Shown piece by piece: positions 1 through 6,175 of a stretch of 26,231 nucleotides of DNA. Within the stretch, counting starts at the first letter, position 1, and each line of letters opens with the position of its first letter. The notes under the pieces are model-generated. The model made no database searches and had not been told where the DNA came from. It saw nothing but the letters and a program-made list of their open reading frames with translations. A program made the translations under genes and the position numbers. The DNA is taken from NCBI GenBank assembly GCA_002314715.1, contig DCGY01000005.1, positions 1 to 26,231 on the forward strand, written 5' to 3'. This DNA is from Lachnospiraceae bacterium UBA1766 (GTDB lineage Bacteria; Bacillota; Clostridia; Lachnospirales; Lachnospiraceae).

Positions 1-56
1 TTCAATCGATCAATGCGGTAGCTCGTAAACTTGAAATTTTATCTATGAATCACTAA
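1..56 (+). CDS. C-terminal tail of an unidentified protein (cut by window edge)
   Basis: The frame beginning at base 3 is open to a TAA at 54-56 and encodes about 17 residues ending in KLEILSMNH. A terminator hairpin follows within 10 bases, which supports this being the end of a real + strand gene. Too little is present to name the product. The other two forward frames stop earlier. Confidence 0.35.
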   Translation, partial: QSINAVARKLEILSMNH

Positions 57-62
57 GAAACA

Positions 63-113
63 AACAAGTCTAAGCCCTGCTGTATTACAGCAGAGCCCTG
101 ACTTGTTTTTTTA
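63..113 (+). terminator. Rho-independent terminator (possibly bidirectional)
   Basis: The outer arms AACAAGTC (63-70) and GACTTGTT (100-107) pair perfectly. An inner stem CTGCTGTA/TACAGCAG (77-84/86-93) closes a very small loop, and a 6x6 mismatched internal loop lies between the two stems. A run of seven T (106-112) follows on the + strand, so it best serves the gene ending at 56. It also sits just beyond the transposase stop, so it may stop minus-strand transcription too, although the T-run in that direction is weak. Confidence 0.7.
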
Positions 114-115
114 TT

Positions 116-1357
116 CTATTCTGGAAGTCTTCCTTCATACATAATCTGGAGCTCGCCATAGACTCTGCCCCAGTTTCTCATTGGCATAGTCCATTTCTTT
201 GTCGCTTCAAAGGTTGACAAGTACAGGGCTTTTAGAAGAGCCTGGTCGCTTGGAAAGACGCTTCTCTGGCGGTTCAACTTGCGGTAGGTGGCATTCAACG
301 ATTCAATACTATTGGTAGTATAAATCAAAGCTCTTACATCAGCTGAAAACTTGAATATAGGGCAGATGGCATCCCAGTTATCATACCAGCGGTTAAGAGC
401 ACGAGGATACTTTTCATCCCATATTTCTTTTACTCGGTCTAAAGCCTTCTTACCTTCCTCTTCAGTTGCGGCGTTATATATAGTCTTTAAATCCTTGGCA
501 AAAGCCTTTCTATCCTTATCAGGAACATATTTAAGGGTATTTCTAACTTGATGAACAAGGCATCTCTGATACTCTGTATTTGGAAAGGCAGTAGCAATGG
601 CTTCTTTGATTCCACTTAATCCATCCGCACAGATAATCATGATATCTTTTACTCCACGATTCTTAAGCTCATTAAGAACAGAAAGCCAGTATTTGGCACT
701 TTCGTTTTCACCCACCTGAATAGTTAATACTTCTTTGTGCCCCGAACAAGTAATACCTAAAATAACATATGCAGCAAGCTTTCTGATAATACCATTATCC
801 CTTACAGAATAGTGAATGGCATCTATAAAGATAACCGGATATACCTCTTCTAAGGGGCGATGCTGCCACTCGTCAATCTGAGGTAGTATCTTATCCGTCA
901 CATCAGAAATAAAGCCTTCTGAGGCTTCAAAACCGTATATATCATCAAGAGTATCTGATATCTGCCTCGTAGTCATACCTTTGGCATACATGGAGATAAT
1001 CTTCTGATCAATATCTGAAATATCTTTCTGGCGCTTCTTTACGACCTTAGGCTCAAATGTAGACTTACGGTCCTGAGGAACATCAATATCAAAGCTTCCA
1101 TAGCTTGAATTAATCTTCTTTGATTTGTAGCCATTACGGTAATCATCGCTGTCTGAGCGCTCGGACTTCTGATAGCCAAGGTGTTCATCCATTTCTGCTT
1201 CCATCATTTCTTTGATGGTACCACCGAGTAAATCCTTTAGAGCGTCTTGAATATCCTCTGCAGTCTCAATGTCATACTCCTGAAGTAACTGCTGAATAAT
1301 TTGACGCTTGCCTTCTGTCATTTGAACTTTGTGTACTGTTTTCTTTTCTCTTGCCAT
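116..1357 (-). CDS. IS256-family (Mutator-type) transposase
   Basis: This 413-residue protein is full length for an IS256-type transposase, which catalyses DNA cleavage and strand transfer of its element. The DDE catalytic residues can be placed at D179 (FIDAIH), D245 (ICADGLSG) and E352 (TTNSIESLNATYRK). The family motif CLVHQVRN lies at 266-273, after the second Asp. The N-terminal 100 residues are charged and probably DNA-binding. The ATG is preceded by AAGGAGG on the minus strand with about 9 bases spacing, but that ribosome site lies inside a long hairpin (1364-1404), suggesting translational restraint. There is no frameshift or missing catalytic residue, so the enzyme is likely functional. 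It lies tail to tail with the upstream + strand gene and 177 bases from the end of the DUF1697 gene. Confidence 0.95.
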   Translation of the reverse strand: MAREKKTVHKVQMTEGKRQIIQQLLQEYDIETAEDIQDALKDLLGGTIKEMMEAEMDEHLGYQKSERSDSDDYRNGYKSKKINSSYGSFDIDVPQDRKSTFEPKVVKKRQKDISDIDQKIISMYAKGMTTRQISDTLDDIYGFEASEGFISDVTDKILPQIDEWQHRPLEEVYPVIFIDAIHYSVRDNGIIRKLAAYVILGITCSGHKEVLTIQVGENESAKYWLSVLNELKNRGVKDIMIICADGLSGIKEAIATAFPNTEYQRCLVHQVRNTLKYVPDKDRKAFAKDLKTIYNAATEEEGKKALDRVKEIWDEKYPRALNRWYDNWDAICPIFKFSADVRALIYTTNSIESLNATYRKLNRQRSVFPSDQALLKALYLSTFEATKKWTMPMRNWGRVYGELQIMYEGRLPE

Positions 1358-1363
1358 AATAAT

Positions 1364-1404
1364 AGGCCTCCTTAAGATAATTATATTTTATCTTAGGAAG
1401 CCCT
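1364..1404 (-). promoter_or_regulatory. Hairpin sequestering the transposase ribosome binding site
   Basis: Arms 1364-1380 and 1388-1404 are inverted repeats around a 7-base loop. In the minus-strand transcript they form about 16 base pairs with one bulged A and two G-U pairs, and the 3' arm contains the complete AAGGAGG Shine-Dalgarno. The start codon (1355-1357) lies just beyond. Hairpins that hide the transposase ribosome site are known from other insertion sequences and limit transposase made from read-through transcripts. The function here is inferred from structure alone. Confidence 0.6.
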
Positions 1405-1534
1405 ATTCATACAGAACTATTTTGTTTTTACAGACTTTTCTTCACAGACTCGTACAAACATAAAAAAATTTAAAAGACAAACTTTATCTACGCTACGATA
1501 CAACAGGACTTAAGTTTCGTTTATTAGTCATTAA

Positions 1535-2065
1535 TTAGAATTTACACACTTTTTTAACCGTATTTGCTGTACGAATTGTCAATCGATCCGCAATTCCGGA
1601 CAAAGCAGTTCTTTTCCACCAATTGCATTTCTGATAAAACTTTCTGTCAAAGGTCCAAAAAATAACATTTTTATATATTTGTATCCTTTCCAGTTCCTCT
1701 GAGGGTTGCCCTATTCGTCCAAAAATTTCCTCCGGAGTATCAGAGGAAAGAATAAAAATTAGATTGTGATATTTATCCTTATCCTCAGTATCCCACCATG
1801 TCGGAGCATTCGTCAAAATTTCAGATAAGACGTCCGTTTCTATTACATATACCGGAATTCTAAGATTAAATTTATTATATATAATCTCCTCAATTTTTTC
1901 TCTGGGGGATTCATCATCCGTGGAAAAGGAAACATTACCGCTATTGAGATAGGTTGATACTTCCTGAAAGCCATTGTTCTCAAATTCTGACTTTAAAGAA
2001 GACATTTCTATTTTATTTTTCCCACTAATATTTACTCCTCTAAGAAACGCAATGTACTTTATCAA
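1535..2065 (-). CDS. DUF1697 family protein
   Basis: This 176-residue protein matches DUF1697 in length and motif order: N-terminal YIAFLRGVNISGKNKI, then TYLNSGNVSFST near residues 39-50, and TALSGIADRLTIRTANTV near the C-terminus. It is predicted to be cytosolic, with no signal peptide or membrane segment. The family is widespread in bacteria and has no established biochemical role. The start is a TTG at 2063-2065, chosen because GGAGG lies about 8 bases upstream and the family consensus begins immediately. It is divergent from the MATE gene, with 165 bases between the start codons, and has its own extended -10 promoter. Confidence 0.85.
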   Translation of the reverse strand: MIKYIAFLRGVNISGKNKIEMSSLKSEFENNGFQEVSTYLNSGNVSFSTDDESPREKIEEIIYNKFNLRIPVYVIETDVLSEILTNAPTWWDTEDKDKYHNLIFILSSDTPEEIFGRIGQPSEELERIQIYKNVIFWTFDRKFYQKCNWWKRTALSGIADRLTIRTANTVKKVCKF

Positions 2066-2119
2066 AAAGCCACCTCCACCAAATGAAACGTAACAATAGA
2101 TTCAAAAAAACACCAGATA

Positions 2120-2148
2120 ATTATAACATAAATCTTGACGGAAACAAA
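2120..2148 (-). promoter_or_regulatory. Promoter of the DUF1697 gene (extended -10)
   Basis: On the minus strand TATAAT (2120-2125) is preceded by TG one base upstream, an extended -10. A TTTGTT hexamer lies 17 bases further up (2143-2148) as a weak -35. It overlaps the + strand promoter at 2135-2163, so the two polymerases should compete. Confidence 0.6.
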
Positions 2149-2163
2149 ACACTTATGTATATT
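2135..2163 (+). promoter_or_regulatory. Sigma-A type promoter of the MATE gene
   Basis: TTGACG (2135-2140) and TATATT (2158-2163) are separated by exactly 17 bases. The predicted start near 2170 leaves a leader of about 60 bases before the ATG at 2231. This placement argues against the longer reading frame that would begin with the TTG inside the -35 box. Confidence 0.7.
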
Positions 2164-2230
2164 CAAATCGTGTCAAAAAATACATTATCAAGACAACATT
2201 ACTATTCAACCGGTTCAGTTTGGAGAACAC

Positions 2231-3565
2231 ATGAAAGATTTAACAAAAGGAAGTCCTATTAAACTCATTTTATCTTTTTCCTTACCGATTTTTATCGGAT
2301 ATATACTTCAACTTTTCTATAATATAGTAGACACAAGAATCGTAGGATCGGCGCTTGGCGAAAGTTCCTTGGCAAGTGTAGCTTCCACTACCAGTTTAAG
2401 CGACCTAATGGTTACATTAATTACCGGAAGCATTAACGGATTCTCCATTATAATAGCAACCAATTTTGGTGCCAAAAAAGAAGATGGTGTGAAAAAAGCA
2501 ACTGCAGGAACCTTTCTGCTTGGTGTATTATTAGCCCTATTATTATCCGTTATAACCTTATTATTTCTGCAACCTATTTTACATCTCCTGAATGTTCCGA
2601 AAAATCTGGTCGATGAAGCTTCTTCTTATATAAGAGTCATTATGGCCGGTTTGGTGTTTACTGCATTATACAATTGCTGTGCAGCTTCTTTACGAGCAAT
2701 CGGAGATACCATAACTCCTTTAATATTCCTGGCTATTTCCAGTATATTAAATATCTTTTTAGACTGTTTCCTCGTTATAATTCTGAAAATGGGAGTTTCC
2801 GGAGCCTCTGTTGCAACCGTAATATCCCAGGCAATCAGTTTCTTCCTGTGTTTCATCTATTTATGGAAAAAATACGAGATTTTACACTTTGATATGATGG
2901 ATTTTAAGCCGGAAGGGCAAATGCTATCCAATCTGTTGGGCAGTGGTATTTCCATGGGCTTAATGAATTCCCTGGTTACTTTTGGTACCGTATCCTTGCA
3001 GACCGTGATTAATACCTTCGGTTCCCAAATCATCGTAGCTCATGTGGCAGCAAGAAAAATCCAAAGTATTTGCATGACGCCTTTCCCGGTTTTTGGTCAG
3101 GCCCTTGCTACATACTGTGGTCAAAACATGGGGGCAGGAGAGTATGGCCGAATCAAAAAAGGATTAAAGGATACCATTATCGTAACATTTTGTTGGGATT
3201 TATGTGTCATTTTAATTTCTTATACTATTTGTGGAAAGCTGGTAACCCTAATTACCGCCAGCACTGACAGCGTGGTAATCTCAAACGCGGTAGCCTATAT
3301 GCGATTTGATTCCTTATTCTATTTTGTGTCCACATTGATTTGTTTGATTCGTAATTCCATGCAAGGATTTGGAGATCACATCACACCTATATTCTCAAGT
3401 TTCATCGAGATGGCCGGTAAAATTTTAATCGCTATATTTTTAGCCCCAAAGCTTGGATATCTGGGAATCATCATTTCCGAACCGATTGTATGGTTTTTGA
3501 TGGTAATCCCGCTGATTATTCAACTGGTTCGAAACCCCATTATGAAAAAGCAGAGCACTGACTGA
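2231..3565 (+). CDS. MATE family multidrug efflux transporter
   Basis: This 444-residue polytopic membrane protein has about 12 hydrophobic segments in two homologous halves. It starts MKDLTKGSPIKLILSFSLP and continues QLFYNIVDTRIVG, the hallmark opening of MATE transporters, with the polar loop TSLSDLM and the ATNFGA motif before TM3. MATE proteins export cationic drugs or metabolites using Na+ or H+ gradients; the substrate cannot be read from sequence. The ATG at 2231 is chosen over an upstream TTG because GGAG sits 5 bases before it, the length matches the family (about 450), and the upstream TTG lies in the promoter. It is a single-gene unit, ended by the terminator at 3591. Confidence 0.93.
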   Translation: MKDLTKGSPIKLILSFSLPIFIGYILQLFYNIVDTRIVGSALGESSLASVASTTSLSDLMVTLITGSINGFSIIIATNFGAKKEDGVKKATAGTFLLGVLLALLLSVITLLFLQPILHLLNVPKNLVDEASSYIRVIMAGLVFTALYNCCAASLRAIGDTITPLIFLAISSILNIFLDCFLVIILKMGVSGASVATVISQAISFFLCFIYLWKKYEILHFDMMDFKPEGQMLSNLLGSGISMGLMNSLVTFGTVSLQTVINTFGSQIIVAHVAARKIQSICMTPFPVFGQALATYCGQNMGAGEYGRIKKGLKDTIIVTFCWDLCVILISYTICGKLVTLITASTDSVVISNAVAYMRFDSLFYFVSTLICLIRNSMQGFGDHITPIFSSFIEMAGKILIAIFLAPKLGYLGIIISEPIVWFLMVIPLIIQLVRNPIMKKQSTD

Positions 3566-3590
3566 CTAAGTCAATAAGGTGTAGCAGTCA

Positions 3591-3629
3591 AAGGATGCAT
3601 TTATAAATCCTGTAAATGCATCCTTTTTT
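3591..3629 (+). terminator. Rho-independent terminator after the MATE gene
   Basis: A perfect 13-bp stem pairs AAGGATGCATTTA (3591-3603) with TAAATGCATCCTT (3613-3625) around a 9-base loop, followed by a T-run to 3629. Confidence 0.9.
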
Positions 3630-3650
3630 CGTGCTATTTCAGAAATAATA

Positions 3651-3659
3651 TGTTATAAT
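3651..3659 (+). promoter_or_regulatory. Extended -10 promoter for the gene at 3710
   Basis: TGTTATAAT provides a consensus TATAAT (3654-3659) with the TG extension. No good -35 is visible at 17-18 bases, which extended -10 promoters often tolerate. The site lies between the preceding terminator and the next start codon. Confidence 0.6.
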
Positions 3660-3709
3660 ATAAATATTGTTAACACGAAAACACTTATAAACAGTGGGAG
3701 GGATCGAGG

Positions 3710-4186
3710 ATGAGCAAAAAAAATATTCCGGTTTGGTTAAAAATATTGGGAGCGATTGGTGGATTTGCCTTGGCAAACATTGCCGGTTGTGCCGTAATAA
3801 ATGCCAAAAATACGAAAAAAATGAATAAGCACGGAAACGAAAACAATATGATGTACACCGTGACGATGGGGCAGAAATCAGTTGAAATAGAAAAAGATAT
3901 TCAAAATGCTTACATCACCTGTTTAACCGGTTCTATGCGTCTCACCATGCCCGAAGAACCCACACATAAGCATATATACATTAACCTTTGTACATTTTTA
4001 GGTCGTGTTCATCTTGACCTCCCGGTAGGCGTGCAGGTGCTTTTGGAGGGAGACAGTCATCTCGAACTGGTACGAAATGCATTCCTTGATTATGAGGACC
4101 TTGATGATCTGCCTACCATTCATATCGTGCGTAAAAATATTCTTTCCGAGTTAGTCATCCGTGCGGTCAAGCACTGGAATGCGTAG
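3710..4186 (+). CDS. Small membrane-anchored or lipoprotein-like protein of unknown function
   Basis: This 158-residue protein has one N-terminal hydrophobic segment (about residues 6-30) followed by a soluble domain. The segment ends in IAGC with the Cys at 27, which fits the lipobox pattern, so it may be a lipoprotein rather than a simple membrane anchor. The soluble part (about 47-158) alternates short beta-like stretches (YTVTMGQKSVEIEKDIQNAYIT, HIYINLCTFLGRVHLDLPVGVQVLLEG) that recall the parallel-beta 'toastrack' fold of LiaF/YvqF-type envelope stress proteins. That resemblance is weak and mine alone. A GGAGGGATCGAGG stretch precedes the ATG. It is monocistronic, with a promoter at 3651 and a terminator at 4231. 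Confidence 0.75.
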   Translation: MSKKNIPVWLKILGAIGGFALANIAGCAVINAKNTKKMNKHGNENNMMYTVTMGQKSVEIEKDIQNAYITCLTGSMRLTMPEEPTHKHIYINLCTFLGRVHLDLPVGVQVLLEGDSHLELVRNAFLDYEDLDDLPTIHIVRKNILSELVIRAVKHWNA

Positions 4187-4230
4187 ATTTCCTACAGATT
4201 GATTCACTAACTATCGTAAAAATAACATAT

Positions 4231-4275
4231 AAAAGTCTGTTTTCGCTTGATATTGTTGAAAACAGACTTTTTTTG
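4231..4275 (+). terminator. Rho-independent terminator after the gene at 3710
   Basis: Arms AAAAGTCTGTTTTC (4231-4244) and GAAAACAGACTTTT (4258-4271) are perfect inverted repeats around a 13-base loop, followed by further T residues to 4274. Confidence 0.9.
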
Positions 4276-4301
4276 TGATAAAATAATTCTGTATGTAGAT
4301 A
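4273..4301 (+). promoter_or_regulatory. Candidate promoter of the GGDEF gene
   Basis: TTGTGA (4273-4278) and TAGATA (4296-4301) are 17 bases apart, immediately after the previous terminator and 24 bases before the start codon. The hexamers are imperfect, so this is a moderate call. Confidence 0.45.
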
Positions 4302-4324
4302 CGTTATTTTTGGGGGAAATTGCC

Positions 4325-6106
4325 ATGCTTATTACAGATTTTAACTGTGATGAAAAATGTAATATGGTCTATTGTTCGGCATCGGTGAATGAGAACTATG
4401 TTGTTCTCATGGCGGATGACTATTTTTATAACTTTGTCGGAAAAACTGTAGGCATCAGTTTTACGGACTTGCTTGATCCAAATGCCTTGGACGAATTTAA
4501 TGTAGCATTTCGCAAAGCCCAAAAGGGGCACCCATCACGAATGATTACCAAGGCGAAAGGAAGCTCCTGGGATTATCAACTGGTAGATATTTTGATTAAA
4601 AACGAAAATCACCAGTATAATGGAGTACGTGTGTGGGATATTGAAATCAATAATATCTATTCTATTGAAAAGAAACATATCCCCCTTATGGATGACGCTT
4701 ATAAATATCGCGCCTATCTGTCTTTACGCAAGGACTTGATGTTCGACTATGATTTCGAATTTGACCGTGTCACCATTTATCAGTATAACAGTAGCAAGCC
4801 TACCATTTTATATCGCTGTAATTTAATGGAATTACATGATTTGGTAGTTGCCGCATTGGATTCCGGTCATAAGATCCGCGAATTCGAGAACATGCTTGAA
4901 AAATTGAAAAGCACAAATGAAAATTTTCGCTGTGAATTTTGGATGCCAAACTTTGAAAAGGACAACAAGGTAGTTCGTTATTCTTTCCAGGGAATGATTA
5001 CTTACAAGCATAATCGCTCCAAGGTGGCAATAGGTATTGGAAAACCCATGGAAGAAGATATTTCGAATTCCATTCCTTTTTACGACACCACGGAAGGAAG
5101 AGATCCTTTTACCGGACTTTATAACAAGCGTGCCTGTGAAGAGTATGTAATTGATAGTATTGCATTAAATGACGCAAAACATTACCTATGCATTATCGAT
5201 ATTGATAATTTTAAAACAATTAATGATACCTACGGACATATGTATGGTGACGAGGTGATTTTAAAGGTTGCATCAGCCATTAACAGTTGTGTAAGCGGAC
5301 GTGGAATCGCCGGACGATTTGGTGGAGATGAATTCTTTATATTCACCAATCACATTTCGGATGAAGCACATATTCGATCTTTATTGACCGCAATCCGTCA
5401 AAAAATAGTGGATATATTCAGCAATGAAGAAAAACAGCTTCATGTAACCCTTTCGATAGGAGCCAGTCTTTATCCCAACGACGGAAAGAACTACAAAGAT
5501 TTGTTTAATACGGCCGATAAGTGTCTGTATCTTGCAAAGCATAAGGGAAAGAATCGATACATCATTTATGTAAAAGATCGACATGGCGAGCTGTTTAAAG
5601 AAAACGGAGTTACCTCCACTTATTCCATGGACCTTGTAACCCAAACAGAGTACTTATCCGAATCAGTCGCTGATATTGGTATTTCATTGGCAAAATATGG
5701 AAAAGATGCCATTACAGAAATCTTTGATAAAGTACGAAATGATTTTAATGTAGACGGAATCCGTATATACAAAAGTGGACAGGCGGCTCCTATATTTATC
5801 CGAGGCCAATACGTCAAGGTTCCTCAAATGGATGACTATGTTGTAAAGGATATACTTTTACAGCATTTGACTCAAAACAAATATCTTTTATTGAATTCCC
5901 TGGTCAATATCGAGGGAGAAGATAAAGATTTCTTTGACCGTCATGATACATGCAATATTCAAAGTATCTTTGTGGCATCCTATTTTGACGCAAATGGAGT
6001 CCGGTTGTATTTCTGCTACGACTGTATCGGAAGAGGCGTACGTCGTACGGAATCCGAAAAGAACAACCTGTTGACTATAAGTAAAATGTTGACAGAAATT
6101 TTGTAA
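4325..6106 (+). CDS. GGDEF domain protein, probable diguanylate cyclase
   Basis: This 593-residue cytosolic protein has no membrane segments. The region from about 258 to 420 is a complete GGDEF domain: RDPFTGLYN at 259, metal-binding D292 in the IDIDNFK motif, GGDEF at 333-337, and SIGASLYP plus the YLAKHKGKN end motif. An intact GGDEF core is expected to make cyclic-di-GMP from two GTP. No RxxD inhibitory site is present at the usual place before GGDEF, so classic product inhibition is unlikely. The N-terminal 250 residues look like one or two PAS-like sensor regions. The C-terminal 165 residues after the cyclase may be a GAF-like domain; both assignments are tentative. The ATG at 4325 is preceded by GGGGGAA, and an upstream in-frame start would lie inside the terminator. 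A terminator follows. Confidence 0.9.
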   Translation: MLITDFNCDEKCNMVYCSASVNENYVVLMADDYFYNFVGKTVGISFTDLLDPNALDEFNVAFRKAQKGHPSRMITKAKGSSWDYQLVDILIKNENHQYNGVRVWDIEINNIYSIEKKHIPLMDDAYKYRAYLSLRKDLMFDYDFEFDRVTIYQYNSSKPTILYRCNLMELHDLVVAALDSGHKIREFENMLEKLKSTNENFRCEFWMPNFEKDNKVVRYSFQGMITYKHNRSKVAIGIGKPMEEDISNSIPFYDTTEGRDPFTGLYNKRACEEYVIDSIALNDAKHYLCIIDIDNFKTINDTYGHMYGDEVILKVASAINSCVSGRGIAGRFGGDEFFIFTNHISDEAHIRSLLTAIRQKIVDIFSNEEKQLHVTLSIGASLYPNDGKNYKDLFNTADKCLYLAKHKGKNRYIIYVKDRHGELFKENGVTSTYSMDLVTQTEYLSESVADIGISLAKYGKDAITEIFDKVRNDFNVDGIRIYKSGQAAPIFIRGQYVKVPQMDDYVVKDILLQHLTQNKYLLLNSLVNIEGEDKDFFDRHDTCNIQSIFVASYFDANGVRLYFCYDCIGRGVRRTESEKNNLLTISKMLTEIL

Positions 6107-6110
6107 ACAC

Positions 6111-6158
6111 AAAAAGCAGTTACAGTGGCTCTTATAAACCCACTAGCTGCTTTTTTTA
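6111..6158 (+). terminator. Rho-independent terminator between the GGDEF and histidine kinase genes
   Basis: AAAAAGCAG and CTGCTTTTT pair, with a second short helix AGTGG/CCACT above a small bulge, then a T-run to 6158. Only 17 bases separate it from the kinase start codon, so the kinase gene either depends on read-through or uses a promoter inside the end of the GGDEF gene. Confidence 0.75.
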
Positions 6159-6175
6159 TCCGAGGAAGATTAAAT

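Larger units (their letters stand above)
62..1522 (-). mobile_element. IS256-family insertion sequence (ends tentative)
   Basis: An intact IS256/Mutator-type transposase gene occupies almost the whole interval, and about 1.46 kb is normal for the family. The ends are proposed from a degenerate inverted repeat. Bases 62-90 match the reverse complement of 1493-1522 at about 21 of 29 aligned positions (one single-base gap), and every mismatch is a transition. No 8-9 bp target duplication is visible beside these ends. The left arm overlaps the hairpin at 63-113, so the boundary there is uncertain. Aligning a second copy or an empty site would fix the ends. The presence of the element is well supported; its exact limits are not. 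Confidence 0.5.

Noticed and set aside
2135..2230. Longer start (TTG) for the MATE protein
   Set aside because: The TTG is part of a good -35 box, the added residues do not resemble MATE sequence, and the ATG at 2231 has a proper ribosome site.
4247..4324. Longer N-terminus for the GGDEF protein
   Set aside because: It would begin inside the terminator hairpin and cross the predicted promoter.
6125..6175. Longer N-terminus for the histidine kinase
   Set aside because: It would begin within the terminator stem; the ATG at 6176 has GAGGAAG upstream.
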